64,000 bases of DNA, from assembly GCF_002847015.1 (NCBI RefSeq), contig NZ_CP025085.1, forward strand, positions 1,798,001 through 1,862,000. Direction: 5' to 3'. Made by a program: the position numbers and the translations under genes. Under the pieces are notes generated by a model. The model had not been told where the DNA came from, ran no database searches, and saw only the letters and a list, made by a program, of their open reading frames with translations. Source of the DNA: Prodigiosinella confusarubida (GTDB lineage: Bacteria; Pseudomonadota; Gammaproteobacteria; Enterobacterales; Enterobacteriaceae). Shown one piece after another: positions 19,426 through 33,206 of this stretch; positions within the stretch are counted from its first letter, which is position 1, and every line of letters begins with the position of its first letter.

Positions 19426-19557
19426 GACGTTTTGATTATCCTCAGTGTTTTTTCGGGAAACTGTCCGTTAAGCTCCCGATTAAGACCAGCTACAATAGTA
19501 CATTATTTTAAACGGCGTCGCCGTTAAAACCCAACGTTAATAAAGAAGCTGCATACT

Positions 19558-20535
19558 ATGGCACAACAAGTACAACTCACGGCAATAGTGGCCGAATCTC
19601 AACTCGGACAACGTTTAGATCAGGCTTTAGCCGAATTGTTCCCTGATTATTCCCGTTCACGCATAAAAGAGTGGATTTTGGAACAGCGGGTACAGATTAA
19701 CGGCAATATTATGAATAAGCCAAAAGAGAAGGTGCTTGGTGGCGAATTAGTGGCCATTGATGCATTGATCGAAGAGGATGCGCGTTGGGAAGCACAAGCA
19801 ATTGCACTGGATATTGTTTATGAAGACCAGGATATTCTGGTGATCAATAAACCCCGAGATCTGGTTGTACATCCTGGCGCGGGAAATCCTGACGGTACGG
19901 TATTAAATGCATTGCTCCATCATTATCCAGAAATTGTGGATGTTCCTCGTGCTGGGATTGTTCATCGACTGGATAAAGATACCACTGGATTGATGGTTGT
20001 GGCGAAGACCGTACCGGCCCAAACCCGGCTGGTGGAGTCGTTGCAGGCCCGTGAAATTACCCGTGAATATGAAGCGGTGGCGGTTGGTACGATGACGGCG
20101 GGAGGGTCGGTTGATGAGCCGATAGCCCGTCATGCTACAAAACGTACTCACATGGCTGTTCATCCGATGGGAAAACCTGCTGTTACGCATTACCGGATTA
20201 TGGAACATTTCCGCGCTCATACCCGTTTGCGGTTACGTTTGGAAACCGGCCGTACTCATCAGATTCGCGTACATATGGCACATATAAATCATCCTTTGGT
20301 GGGTGATCCTTTATATGGTGGGCGTCCACGCTCTCCGAAAGGAGCGTCAGACGAATTTATCGCGGTTCTACGTGGTTTTGATCGCCAGGCTCTACATGCC
20401 ACCATGTTGCGTTTGTATCACCCTATCAGTGGAATTCAGATGGAGTGGCATGCTCCCCTGCCACAGGATATGGTGAAATTGATAGACGCATTAAAAGCTG
20501 ACACAGAAGCGTTTAAAGAACAACTGGGCTGGTGA
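19558..20535 (+). CDS. rluD: 23S rRNA pseudouridine synthase D
   Basis: Makes pseudouridines 1911, 1915 and 1917 in helix 69 of 23S rRNA. An S4-like domain lies at about 18-75 (RLDQALAELFPDYSRSRIKEWI), then the RluA-type catalytic domain with Asp in HRLDKDTTGLMV near residue 139 and TGRTHQIRVHM. The 325 residues match E. coli. pgeF follows four bases after its stop. Confidence 0.97.
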   Translation: MAQQVQLTAIVAESQLGQRLDQALAELFPDYSRSRIKEWILEQRVQINGNIMNKPKEKVLGGELVAIDALIEEDARWEAQAIALDIVYEDQDILVINKPRDLVVHPGAGNPDGTVLNALLHHYPEIVDVPRAGIVHRLDKDTTGLMVVAKTVPAQTRLVESLQAREITREYEAVAVGTMTAGGSVDEPIARHATKRTHMAVHPMGKPAVTHYRIMEHFRAHTRLRLRLETGRTHQIRVHMAHINHPLVGDPLYGGRPRSPKGASDEFIAVLRGFDRQALHATMLRLYHPISGIQMEWHAPLPQDMVKLIDALKADTEAFKEQLGW

Positions 20536-20539
20536 CTAC

Positions 20540-21265
20540 ATGCTTATACAACCCAATTGGCCAGCACCACATAATATTCGTGCTTACAGCACTACCCGCA
20601 TTGGGGGCGTCAGTATGCCGCCCTATGATTCCTTTAATTTAGGAAATCATGTCGGTGATGATGCACTACACGTGTATGAAAATCGAAATAAGCTGGTGGA
20701 AGTCGCATCTTTACCATCAATGCCATACTGGTTGGAACAGGTTCATGGTACACAGGTTGTGGAATTAGATAATGACACGCCGGTTTCAGTGAAAGGGGAT
20801 GCTGTATATACCAGGTGCAAAGAGCGAGTTTGTGCGGTGATGACGGCCGACTGTCTGCCTGTGTTGTTTTGTACTGAAGCTGGTGATGAAGTCGCCGCCG
20901 CTCATGCTGGCTGGCGAGGATTGCAGGCTGGGGTGCTGGAACAATCGGTATTGCGATTTCGCTCCTCTCCATCGAATATCATGGCATGGTTAGGCCCGGC
21001 TATTGGTCCGCGACAGTTTGAGGTGGGTGCTGAAGTAAAAGCTGCCTTTACTCAGGATGATCCCCAATCGGCAATGGCTTTTGTCTCTCAAGGTGAAAAA
21101 TTTCTGGCGGATATTTACCAACTTGCACGTTTACGTTTGCAGGCTGCGGGTGTGACGAAAATTTTTGGCGGAGAGGCCTGTACCGTCAGTGAACCGCAAA
21201 AATTTTTCTCATATCGACGCGATGGCGTAACCGGTCGTATGGCAACTTTAGTCTGGGTGATATAA
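20540..21265 (+). CDS. pgeF: Purine nucleoside phosphorylase / cell-wall editing factor PgeF (YfiH)
   Basis: A 241-residue protein of the multicopper-oxidase-like laccase domain family. In E. coli it removes misincorporated L-Ser from peptidoglycan precursors; relatives have purine nucleoside phosphorylase activity. Motifs: TRIGGVSMPPYDSFNLG, MTADCLPVLFC, AHAGWRG and WLGPAIGP, with the zinc-binding His and Cys residues. Co-transcribed with rluD. Confidence 0.93.
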   Translation: MLIQPNWPAPHNIRAYSTTRIGGVSMPPYDSFNLGNHVGDDALHVYENRNKLVEVASLPSMPYWLEQVHGTQVVELDNDTPVSVKGDAVYTRCKERVCAVMTADCLPVLFCTEAGDEVAAAHAGWRGLQAGVLEQSVLRFRSSPSNIMAWLGPAIGPRQFEVGAEVKAAFTQDDPQSAMAFVSQGEKFLADIYQLARLRLQAAGVTKIFGGEACTVSEPQKFFSYRRDGVTGRMATLVWVI

Positions 21266-21330
21266 CCTATTGAATTAAGGCGGTCCGGGACAGTTAACGT
21301 TTTTCCTCCTATTATTACTGGCAAAGTCAT

Positions 21331-21359
21331 CTTGAAATTTTGAAAGATGGCCTTATTTA
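21331..21359 (+). promoter_or_regulatory. Sigma-32 heat-shock promoter of clpB
   Basis: CTTGAA (21331-21336), a 14-bp spacer, then CCTTATTTA (21351-21359), close to the sigma-32 consensus CTTGAA-N13-15-CCCCATnTA. It lies 42 bp upstream of the clpB start; clpB is a known sigma-32 gene in enterobacteria. Confidence 0.75.
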
Positions 21360-21400
21360 ATCTCCGGTAGCAATTTTGACCAGTATGTATGGGAGGAGTT

Positions 21401-23974
21401 ATGCGTCTGGATCGTCTTACCAATAAATTCCAGCTTGCCCTCGCCGATGCTCAATCTCTCGCACTTGGGCGGGATCATCAATTTATTGAACCACTTCATC
21501 TGATGAGTGCTCTCCTGAACCAGGAAGGTGGCACGGTTAGCCCTTTGTTAACGGCGGCGGGCGCAAATGTTGTTAATCTTAAAAGTGCCATTGAACAGGC
21601 ATTAGGTCGCTTACCACAGGTAGAAGGGACTGGTGGCGATGTTCAGCCATCCAATGAACTGGTAAAAACTTTAAATATCTGCGACAAGCTGGCCCAAAAA
21701 CGGGGCGATACATTTATTTCTTCAGAACTGTTTGTCTTGGCTGTTTTAGAGTCCCGAAGCACATTCAGTGATGTGCTAAAGAACGCTGGCGCTACCGAGG
21801 AAAACGTGACTAAAGCGATCGAACAGATTCGGGGAGGAGAACAGGTGAATGAGCAGGGAGCAGAAGATCAGCGGCAGGCTTTAAAAAAATACACTATTGA
21901 TTTAACCGAGCGTGCCGAGCAAGGCAAGTTGGACCCCGTTATTGGCCGGGATGAAGAAATTCGCCGTACTATCCAGGTATTACAGCGCAGAACAAAAAAC
22001 AACCCGGTACTCATTGGTGAGCCTGGCGTAGGTAAAACCGCAATTGTTGAAGGGCTTGCACAGCGTATTGTCAATGGGGAAATTCCTGAAGGATTAAAGA
22101 ATAAACGCGTTTTATCGTTAGATATGGGCGCGCTGATTGCAGGAGCCAAATACCGTGGTGAGTTTGAAGAGCGCCTGAAAGGTGTACTAACCGACCTCTC
22201 GAAGCAGGAAGGCAATGTCATCTTGTTCATTGATGAACTACATACCATGGTCGGTGCTGGCAAGGCTGATGGTGCGATGGATGCAGGTAATATGCTGAAA
22301 CCTGCGCTTGCTCGCGGTGAATTGCATTGTGTCGGCGCAACCACGCTGGATGAATACCGTCAGTATATCGAAAAAGATGCCGCGCTTGAGAGACGTTTCC
22401 AAAAGGTGTTTGTCGCTGAGCCAAGCGTGGAAGATACCATCGCGATTCTACGTGGTCTGAAAGAACGTTATGAGTTACATCACCATGTACAGATTACCGA
22501 TCCGGCGATAGTCGCTGCTGCTATGTTATCTCATCGTTATATTGCCGATCGTAAATTACCAGATAAGGCTATCGATCTGATCGATGAAGCGGCATCAAGC
22601 ATTCGTATGCAAATCGACTCTAAACCAGAACCGCTGGATAGATTGGATCGCCGTATTATCCAGTTGAAGCTGGAACAGCAGGCGTTGAAGAAAGAGTCTG
22701 ATGAAGCCAGCCTGAAACGCCTGGAGCTGTTAAGTACTGAACTGGAGCAAAAAGAGCGTGAATACTCGAAGCTAGAGGAAGAGTGGAAGGCGGAAAAAGC
22801 TTCTCTGACGGGGACTCAGAATATTAAAGCTGCGTTGGAACAAGCGAAAATCACTTTGGAACAAGCGCGTCGTCAGGGTGATCTGGGACGTATGTCAGAA
22901 CTGCAATACGGCAAGATCCCCGAATTGGAAAAACAGCTTGCTGCAGCGACCCTGGTAGAAGGCAAGACAATGCATCTACTGCGTAACCGGGTTACAGATG
23001 TGGAAATCGCCGAAGTACTGGCGCGGTCGACCGGTATTCCTGTCTCCAGAATGCTGGAGGGCGAACGTGAAAAACTGTTACGTATGGAGCATGCGTTACA
23101 TCAGCGTGTGATTGGCCAGGATGAAGCGGTTGAGGCAGTCGCCAACTCTATTCGGCGTAGCCGTGCCGGACTCTCTGATCCAAATCGTCCCATTGGGTCA
23201 TTTCTATTCCTGGGACCAACTGGTGTCGGTAAGACTGAACTTTGCAAGTCACTGGCTTCATTCCTGTTTGACAGTGACGATGCCATGGTTCGTATTGATA
23301 TGTCTGAATTTATGGAGAAACATTCTGTATCGCGTCTGGTTGGCGCCCCTCCGGGATATGTTGGGTATGAAGAGGGGGGGTATCTGACGGAAGCCGTGCG
23401 CCGTCGTCCTTACTCGGTGATTTTGCTGGATGAGGTGGAAAAAGCACATCCGGATGTATTCAATATTTTGTTGCAGGTATTGGATGATGGGCGTCTTACT
23501 GATGGTCAGGGGCGGACAGTCGATTTTCGTAATACGGTTGTTATCATGACGTCTAATCTGGGGTCAGATTTAATTCAGGAACGCTTCGGCGACATGAATT
23601 ACACCCAGATGCGTGACATGGTGCTAGAGGTTGTTAGTCATCACTTCCGTCCTGAATTTATCAACCGAATTGATGAAGTTGTGGTATTCCATCCCTTGGG
23701 GCGTGCACATATTGCTTCTATTGCCCAGATTCAACTTCAACGTTTGTACCAGCGTTTGGAAGAGCGAGGTTACAGCGTGACGATTACCGAACCTGCGTTG
23801 GCGCTACTTGGAGAGTTGGGGTTTGATCCGGTTTATGGGGCCCGACCGCTTAAACGAGCTATCCAACAGTTAATTGAGAACCAACTGGCCCAGCAGATTC
23901 TGTCCGGCAAGTTAATTCCCGGTAAACTCGTGACGTTAGATGTTGAGGGAGATACGATCGTCGCGCATCAATAG
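21401..23974 (+). CDS. clpB: ATP-dependent disaggregase ClpB
   Basis: An 857-residue AAA+ hexamer that, with DnaK, rescues aggregated proteins. Order: N domain (1-145), AAA-1 with Walker A GEPGVGKT near 206-213 and Walker B ILFIDELH, middle coiled coil (about 410-520), AAA-2 with GPTGVGKTE near 605 and [15 protein letters not shown], and the C-terminal domain. ATG 21401 ([14 protein letters not shown]) is the E. coli start; an ATG 12 bp upstream is not. The internal GTG for the short ClpB form is kept at 21845 (Val149), with GGAG before it. Confidence 0.98.
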   Translation: MRLDRLTNKFQLALADAQSLALGRDHQFIEPLHLMSALLNQEGGTVSPLLTAAGANVVNLKSAIEQALGRLPQVEGTGGDVQPSNELVKTLNICDKLAQKRGDTFISSELFVLAVLESRSTFSDVLKNAGATEENVTKAIEQIRGGEQVNEQGAEDQRQALKKYTIDLTERAEQGKLDPVIGRDEEIRRTIQVLQRRTKNNPVLIGEPGVGKTAIVEGLAQRIVNGEIPEGLKNKRVLSLDMGALIAGAKYRGEFEERLKGVLTDLSKQEGNVILFIDELHTMVGAGKADGAMDAGNMLKPALARGELHCVGATTLDEYRQYIEKDAALERRFQKVFVAEPSVEDTIAILRGLKERYELHHHVQITDPAIVAAAMLSHRYIADRKLPDKAIDLIDEAASSIRMQIDSKPEPLDRLDRRIIQLKLEQQALKKESDEASLKRLELLSTELEQKEREYSKLEEEWKAEKASLTGTQNIKAALEQAKITLEQARRQGDLGRMSELQYGKIPELEKQLAAATLVEGKTMHLLRNRVTDVEIAEVLARSTGIPVSRMLEGEREKLLRMEHALHQRVIGQDEAVEAVANSIRRSRAGLSDPNRPIGSFLFLGPTGVGKTELCKSLASFLFDSDDAMVRIDMSEFMEKHSVSRLVGAPPGYVGYEEGGYLTEAVRRRPYSVILLDEVEKAHPDVFNILLQVLDDGRLTDGQGRTVDFRNTVVIMTSNLGSDLIQERFGDMNYTQMRDMVLEVVSHHFRPEFINRIDEVVVFHPLGRAHIASIAQIQLQRLYQRLEERGYSVTITEPALALLGELGFDPVYGARPLKRAIQQLIENQLAQQILSGKLIPGKLVTLDVEGDTIVAHQ

Positions 23975-23990
23975 TTATGTTGACATGTGT

Positions 23991-24036
23991 TACAAGCAAA
24001 AGACCTGAATTTAGTTATTCAGGTCTTTTGCTTGTA
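23991..24036 (+). terminator. Strong terminator after clpB
   Basis: A perfect 20-bp stem, whose left arm starts TACAAGCAAAAGACC at 23991, with a 6-nt loop TTAGTT. It isolates clpB from the rRNA operon. After it, up to 24123, lies only the AT-rich upstream region of rRNA promoter P1. Confidence 0.85.
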
Positions 24037-24123
24037 AAAGTAGCGATTAATGCTCAATAAAGTTCCATGCAAAAGCGCATTGATTCAAAAGTGAGCAAAC
24101 GAATTTTTTTTTGCAATTACCCC

Positions 24124-24151
24124 TTGTCAGGCCAGGAGAAGTGCCTATAAT
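24124..24151 (+). promoter_or_regulatory. rRNA operon promoter P1
   Basis: TTGTCA (24124-24129), a 16-bp spacer and TATAAT (24146-24151), followed by the GC-rich discriminator GCGCC. An A/T tract (about 24097-24118) upstream suits an UP element. This layout matches enterobacterial rrn P1 promoters, with ppGpp/DksA sensitivity expected from the discriminator. Confidence 0.88.
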
Positions 24152-24220
24152 GCGCCTCCACTGACCCGGCGCTGGTGAACAACACAACGCAGAGTCAGGC
24201 CGGGAAAAACGAATTATTCG

Positions 24221-24248
24221 TTGACTCTGCAAGAGGATGGCGTAGTAT
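24221..24248 (+). promoter_or_regulatory. rRNA operon promoter P2
   Basis: TTGACT (24221-24226), a 16-bp spacer and TAGTAT (24243-24248), 70-100 bp after P1 as in E. coli. A boxA antitermination element (CGCTCTTTAACA) follows at 24284-24295, and the 16S processing stem begins at CAGACAATCTGTGTG (about 24304). Confidence 0.8.
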
Positions 24249-24446
24249 ACGCGACCTCACGTCGGCGGCAGCGCCGCGACGAACGCTCTTTAACAATATA
24301 ATCAGACAATCTGTGTGGGCACTCACAGGACCCTATCGTAATCAATACGAAAAGACTTGAAGAGTGACTGACAGTAAATTCATTACGAATAGACAGTTAT
24401 AAATTCTTTGAGCATCGCTTCTTCGGAAGCACATCAAACAAATCTT

Positions 24447-25988
<1,542 letters not shown>

Positions 25989-26069
25989 CCAAAGATAGCC
26001 GTTGTGTGAAGTGCTCACACAGATTGTCTGATGAAAACAGAGCGCGCGTCAGCGAAGCCGACATGATGT

Positions 26070-26145
26070 GTCCCCTTCGTCTAGAGGCCTAGGACACCGC
26101 CCTTTCACGGCGGTAACAGGGGTTCGAATCCCCTAGGGGACGCCA
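26070..26145 (+). tRNA. tRNA-Glu (TTC) in the 16S-23S spacer
   Basis: A 76-nt cloverleaf with encoded CCA, anticodon TTC in CCTTTCACGG. A single spacer tRNA-Glu marks the rrnB/C/E/G class of operon. The spacer from 26146 to 26484 (339 nt) holds no gene, but has a second boxA, TGCTCTTTAACA at 26219-26230, and the 5' half of the 23S processing stem. Confidence 0.98.
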
Positions 26146-27023
26146 AAAATGACAGTGGGTGAAAGGCACGGTCGACGATAACCTAAAGCTGATTAGCGAT
26201 AGTCAGGTTTATGTTATTTGCTCTTTAACAATCTGGAACAAGCTGAAAATTGAAACGATACAGCGAAACCTGCCTTGATGGCGGGAGTTGGCTGTATCAG
26301 AGTCTCTCAAATAATCGCATCCCGGATATTCCGAATCGATGAATGAGCGAGCCCGATGAAGACAAGGCGTACCGCACGGAGGAAGCGCAGTGGACGTGAT
26401 GTCCATGAGCATACCGAGTACGGCACAACACAGTATTCATGAGGCGCAGCCATTCAGAAAAGAAGAAACACCTTCGGGTTGTGAGGTTAAGCGACTAAGC
26501 GTACACGGTGGATGCCTAGGCAGTCAGAGGCGATGAAGGGCGTGCTAATCTGCGAAAAGCGTCGGCAAGGTGATATGAACCGTTATACCCGACGATACCC
26601 GAATGGGGAAACCCAGTGTGTTTCGACACACTATCATGTCATGAATCCATAGTGACATGAGGCGAACCGGGGGAACTGAAACATCTCAGTACCCCGAGGA
26701 AAAGAAATCAACCGAGATTCCCCCAGTAGCGGCGAGCGAACGGGGAAGAGCCCAGAACCAGAATCAGTTTGTGCATCAGTGGAAGCGTCTGGAAAGTCGC
26801 ACGGTACAGGGTGATAGTCCCGTACACAAAGATGCACTTGCTGTGAGTTCGACGAGTAGGGCGGGACACGAGATATCCTGTCTGAAGATGGGGGGACCAT
26901 CCTCCAAGGCTAAATACTCCTGACTGACCGATAGTGAACCAGTACCGTGAGGGAAAGGCGAAAAGAACCCCGGCGAGGGGAGTGAAACAGAACCTGAAAC
27001 CGTGTACGTACAAGCAGTGGGAG

Positions 27024-27141
27024 CCCCACCACCAAAGCATTCTCTGGTGATGAAGGCAGCGCAACAGCAGCATCGCGGTGGCGGCGCGTCTTTTGCGACG
27101 CCCAACACACAAGACAAGCGGTGAGTGCTTTGGGGTGGGGT
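27024..27141 (+). other. Intervening sequence in 23S helix 25
   Basis: The E. coli helix 25 tip (about 16 nt) is replaced by about 118 nt. The arms CCCCACCACCAAAGCA (27024-27039) and TGCTTTGGGGTGGGG (27126-27140) are nearly fully complementary, giving a long base stem; the interior folds further. Such stems are RNase III targets, and the insert is removed without religation in Salmonella, Yersinia and Proteus relatives. Confidence 0.88.
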
Positions 27142-27561
27142 GACTGCGTACCTTTTGTATAATGGGTCAGCGACTTATATTTTGTAGCAAGGTTAACCGA
27201 ATAGGGGAGCCGCAGGGAAACCGAGTCTTAACTGGGCGTCAAGTTGCAAGGTATAGACCCGAAACCCGGTGATCTAGCCATGGGCAGGTTGAAGGTTGGG
27301 TAACACTAACTGGAGGACCGAACCGACTAATGTTGAAAAATTAGCGGATGACTTGTGGCTGGGGGTGAAAGGCCAATCAAACCGGGAGATAGCTGGTTCT
27401 CCCCGAAAGCTATTTAGGTAGCGCCTCGTGAAGTCATCTTCGGGGGTAGAGCACTGTTTCGACTAGGGGGCCATCCCGGCTTACCAACTCGATGCAAACT
27501 ACGAATACCGAAGAATGTTATCACGGGAGACACACGGCGGGTGCTAACGTCCGTCGTGAAG

Positions 27562-27594
<33 letters not shown>

Positions 27595-27641
27595 AAAGTC
27601 ATGGTTAAGTGGGAAACGATGTGGGAAGGCCCAGACAGCCA

Positions 27642-27673
<32 letters not shown>

Positions 27674-27755
27674 GAAAGCGTAATAGCTCACTGGTCGAGT
27701 CGGCCTGCGCGGAAGATGTAACGGGGCTAAACCATGCACCGAAGCTGCGGCAGCG

Positions 27756-27848
27756 GACATATCACTTAAGACAATTATGCGAAAACCGATTGACGGAGCG
27801 CCGCGACGTCAATGTGTTGATTACGTCGAGTTGACTTAAGGATATGTC
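27756..27848 (+). other. Intervening sequence in 23S helix 45
   Basis: The short E. coli helix 45 loop is replaced by about 93 nt. GACATATC at the start pairs with GATATGTC at the end, ACTTAAG near the start pairs with CTTAAG near 27835-27840, and an inner CGACGT/ACGTCG stem lies inside. The flanking 23S sequence (GCTGCGGCAGCG before, CGTTGGGTAGG after) is conserved. Same class as the enterobacterial helix 45 inserts. Confidence 0.88.
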
Positions 27849-28554
27849 CGTTGGGTAGGGGAGCGTTCTGTAAGCCGTTGAAGGTGGTCTGTGAGGATTG
27901 CTGGAGGTATCAGAAGTGCGAATGCTGACATAAGTAACGATAATGCGGGTGAAAAACCCGCACGCCGGAAGACCAAGGGTTCCTGTCCAACGTTAATCGG
28001 GGCAGGGTGAGTCGACCCCTAAGGCGAGGCCGAAAGGCGTAGTCGATGGGAAACAGGTTAATATTCCTGTACTGGGTGTTACTGCGAAGGGGGACGGAGA
28101 AGGCTATGTTGGCCGGGCGACGGTTGTCCCGGTTTAAGCGTGTAGGTGGGTGCTCCAGGCAAATCCGGAGCGCTATTAACGCCGAGGCGTGATGACGAGG
28201 CACTACGGTGTCGAAGTGACAAATGCCACGCTTCCAGGAAAAGCCCCTAAGCATCAGGTAACATCGAATCGTACCCCAAACCGACACAGGTGGTCAGGTA
28301 GAGAATACTCAGGCGCTTGAGAGAACTCGGGTGAAGGAACTAGGCAAAATGGTGCCGTAACTTCGGGAGAAGGCACGCTGTGCGAGGTGAAGTCCCTGGC
28401 GGACGGAGCGTTGCGCAGTCGCAGATACCAGCTGGCTGCAACTGTTTACTAAAAACACAGCACTGTGCAAACACGAAAGTGGACGTATACGGTGTGACGC
28501 CTGCCCGGTGCCGGAAGGTTAATTGATGGGGTAAGCCGCAAGGCGAAGCTCTTG

Positions 28555-28652
<98 letters not shown>

Positions 28653-28910
28653 GGCCAGGCTGTCTCCACCCGAGACTCAGTGAAATTGAACTCGCTGTGA
28701 AGATGCAGTGTACCCGCGGCAAGACGGAAAGACCCCGTGAACCTTTACTATAGCTTGACACTGAACCTTGAGCCTTGATGTGTAGGATAGGTGGGAGGCT
28801 TTGAAGCGTGGACGCCAGTCTGCGTGGAGCCAACCTTGAAATACCACCCTTTGATGTTTGATGTTCTAACGTGGGCCCGTGAACCGGGTTGCGGACAGTG
28901 TCTGGTGGGT

Positions 28911-28952
<42 letters not shown>

Positions 28953-29074
28953 TACGAAGGTTAGCTAATCCTGGTCGGACATCAGGAGGTTAGTGCAAAG
29001 GCATAAGCTAGCTTGACTGCGAGAGTGACGGCTCGAGCAGGTGCGAAAGCAGGTCTTAGTGATCCGGTGGTTCT

Positions 29075-29130
<56 letters not shown>

Positions 29131-29159
29131 ACCGCCCAAGAGTTCATATCGACGGCGGT

Positions 29160-29202
<43 letters not shown>

Positions 29203-29203
29203 T

Positions 29204-29237
<34 letters not shown>

Positions 29238-29314
29238 TGGTACGCGAGCTGGGTTTAGAACGTCGTGAGACAGTTCGGTCCCTATCTGCCGTGGGCGTTG
29301 GAAGATTGAGGGGG

Positions 29315-29346
<32 letters not shown>

Positions 29347-29683
29347 GCACCACTGGTGTACGGGTTGTGATGCCAATTGCATTGCCCGGTAGCTACGTGC
29401 GGAAGAGATAACCGCTGAAAGCATCTAAGCGGGAAACTTGCCCCGAGATGAGTCTTCCCTGGGCCTTAAAGGCCCCTGAAGGGACGTTTAAGACGAAGAC
29501 GTTGATAGGCTGGGTGTGTAAGCGCAGCGATGCGTTGAGCTGACCAGTACTAATGACCCGAGAGGCTTAACCTTACAACACCGAAGGTGTTTTGGACGAG
29601 AGACGCAAAGATATTTTCAGCGATGTTCCGAGATTGGTTCTGATGGTTGCGCGGGAGTGTGACGGTCGGGATGAAACAGAATT

Positions 29684-29803
29684 TGCCTGGCGGCGATAGC
29701 GCGGTGGTCCCACCTGACCCCATGCCGAACTCAGCAGTGAAACGCCGTAGCGCCGATGGTAGTGTGGGGTCTCCCCATGTGAGAGTAGGGAACTGCCAGG
29801 CAT
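29684..29803 (+). rRNA. 5S ribosomal RNA, copy 1
   Basis: 120 nt from TGCCTGGCGGCGATAGCG to GGGAACTGCCAGGCAT, closely matching E. coli 5S. Identical over its length to the copy at 29933. Confidence 0.98.
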
Positions 29804-29817
29804 TAACATTTAGGTGC

Positions 29818-29893
29818 GCTGATATGGCTCAGTTGGTAGAGCGCACCCTTGGTAAGGGTGAGGTCCCCAGTTCGACTCTGGGTATCAGCACCA
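29818..29893 (+). tRNA. tRNA-Thr (GGT) in the distal rRNA operon
   Basis: A 76-nt gene with encoded CCA, anticodon GGT in CTTGGTAAG, matching E. coli thrV of rrnD. It lies between the two 5S genes, as in rrnD. Confidence 0.98.
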
Positions 29894-29932
29894 TCTTGTT
29901 GCAATAAAGTGTTCGGCAAGAATTAAAGAATT

Positions 29933-30052
29933 TGCCTGGCGGCGATAGCGCGGTGGTCCCACCTGACCCCATGCCGAACTCAGCAGTGAAACGCCGTAGC
30001 GCCGATGGTAGTGTGGGGTCTCCCCATGTGAGAGTAGGGAACTGCCAGGCAT
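29933..30052 (+). rRNA. 5S ribosomal RNA, copy 2
   Basis: 120 nt, identical to copy 1. A duplicated 5S around tRNA-Thr is the rrnD-type tail. Confidence 0.98.
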
Positions 30053-30171
30053 CAAACACGTGCTAACAGAGATATCTGATAGCCAACAGAATTACGGAAG
30101 TAGTTCTGAGCACGGAAAGTGAGCCCTGATGAGGGGTAAGTATCAGGATGATACAACGTAGCAGAATCGGT

Positions 30172-30248
30172 GGAGCGGTAGTTCAGTTGGTTAGAATACC
30201 TGCCTGTCACGCAGGGGGTCGCGGGTTCGAGTCCCGTCCGTTCCGCCA
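30172..30248 (+). tRNA. tRNA-Asp (GTC), end of the rRNA operon
   Basis: A 77-nt gene with encoded CCA, anticodon GTC in CCTGTCACG, nearly identical to E. coli tRNA-Asp. In E. coli, tRNA-Asp is the distal gene of rrnC and rrnH. A P4-type integrase remnant lies 257 bp downstream, suggesting its 3' end has served as an attachment site. Confidence 0.98.
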
Positions 30249-30290
30249 CTTATCTATTCCGAGATGTATTTATGCTTCTCAGAATGAAAG

Positions 30291-30325
30291 AACCGTATAG
30301 CCGTCATAGGCATACGGTTTTTTTT
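30291..30325 (+). terminator. Terminator of the rRNA operon
   Basis: AACCGTAT and ATACGGTT form an 8-bp stem followed by T8, 42 bp after tRNA-Asp. Confidence 0.9.
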
Positions 30326-30380
30326 CGTCTCTATAATACCCTCAGCACATATTGAGGTGTCAGGCGCAAAATGACCCCAG

Positions 30381-30416
30381 TGACCTATGTACTGGAAAGA
30401 TAAATTTCATAGGTCA
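30381..30416. repeat. Inverted repeat between the tRNA-Asp and the integrase remnant
   Basis: TGACCTATG (30381-30389) and CATAGGTCA (30408-30416) are perfect 9-bp arms around an 18-nt AT-rich loop, followed by TTTTCTGTTTT. It could be a terminator or a recombinase site left from an island. Nothing else stands out between 30326 and 30505. Confidence 0.5.
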
Positions 30417-30505
30417 TTTTCTGTTTTATAGCTGATAAAAGGTTGCGGATACAGAATATTACACCACTCCCGTCGTTTGGTTTTTTAACGATAATCAAGG
30501 GGTGA

Positions 30506-30796
30506 ATGATGAGCGGAACACACTACCTGCTTTCTGCCGTCGCAGTACAAAAAGCAAAACCCGCCGATAAGGATTACGATCTAACTGATGGTCATGGACT
30601 GACACTTTCCATCAGGACTAGTGGTAAGAAAATCTGGTATTTTCGTTACCAGCGCCCCAATTCCGCAACGCGTACCAACATTACACTGGGCATTATATCC
30701 TTCCATGACGCTGGCTGCCGTGCGTACCCTTTACGATGAATATAAGAGAGCCGTTGCAAGCCTCACGGAAATGCATGTATTTTATGTTTTTATATA
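30506..30796 (+). pseudogene. N-terminal fragment of a P4-type tyrosine-recombinase integrase
   Basis: The first part (about 66 residues) carries the DUF4102 arm-binding domain of P4-like integrases (LTDGHGLTLSIRTSGKKIWY, FRYQRPNSATRTNITLG). After an inserted base near 30695 the expected continuation MTLAAVRTLYDEYKRA appears in another frame and runs to a stop at 30797. The catalytic domain with the R-H-R-Y residues is absent; the IS21 element begins two bases later. P4-type integrases place islands at tRNA 3' ends, here the tRNA-Asp at 30172. Confidence 0.85.
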
Positions 30797-30863
30797 GATG
30801 TCAATACCGATTGAATTGTGACCCACCTCGCCAAAGTAAATCTGACGACCCACCCACCAATGA

Positions 30864-32692
<1,829 letters not shown>

Positions 32693-32754
32693 TTTTACCC
32701 CAGGTGGGTCTGTTTTACATTGGCATGTGTGTCATTTTTACATCGGTACTAACA

Positions 32755-33206
32755 TATAGAAGCTATTTTTTTAATGAAGAGATAGTAGTGACTGAAATGC
32801 CAGTGATGATGGAGTGAAAACCGAGCGATTAAACACAAGCAAGTAGATTCCTGTTTGCAGAACAATTTCAAAAGGGTTTATAACGCTGCCAGAAGCGATA
32901 ACAGATGGTGATTAATTTTCTTGTTTATCAAATAGATAATGGTGCTGGTTTCCATCCGTTTCGCCAAATTTACCAAAACACTGGGTATTAACGCAGGTTT
33001 TTTTTGTATATAATGACTACAATGTTTTCCTTTTCCCCTTGGTCTCGGTTTATTCACCAGATCTTTTCTCTTCTTCTGATTGTCTACCGTAACCATTTAT
33101 CCTACATTTTTCATTCTATTGATTTGGCGCGTTGAAAGTCAGCCATAAAGTCCCTATAACTGAATTGTACCTTATTCAATAAAGAAAATATGAAAGCAGG
33201 CAATAC
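32755..33206. other. 452-bp AT-rich stretch without a recognised gene
   Basis: It follows the IS21 target duplication and leads to yafD. It is AT-rich with a TATAAT-like element at 33012-33017. A 72-codon minus-strand frame (32878-33096) with a Lys/Arg-rich start shows no family I know and no ribosome-binding site, so I do not call it a gene. E. coli has yafC and dkgB between rrnH and yafD; both are absent here. Confidence 0.5.

Noticed and set aside
33003-33028. TGT...ACA-type sequence near 33005 considered as a LexA box
   Set aside because: Spacing does not fit CTG-N10-CAG and the neighbouring gene is not a known SOS gene.
32878-33096. 72-codon minus-strand frame with a basic N-terminus between IS21 and yafD
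   Set aside because: No ribosome-binding site, no recognised family, AT-rich context.
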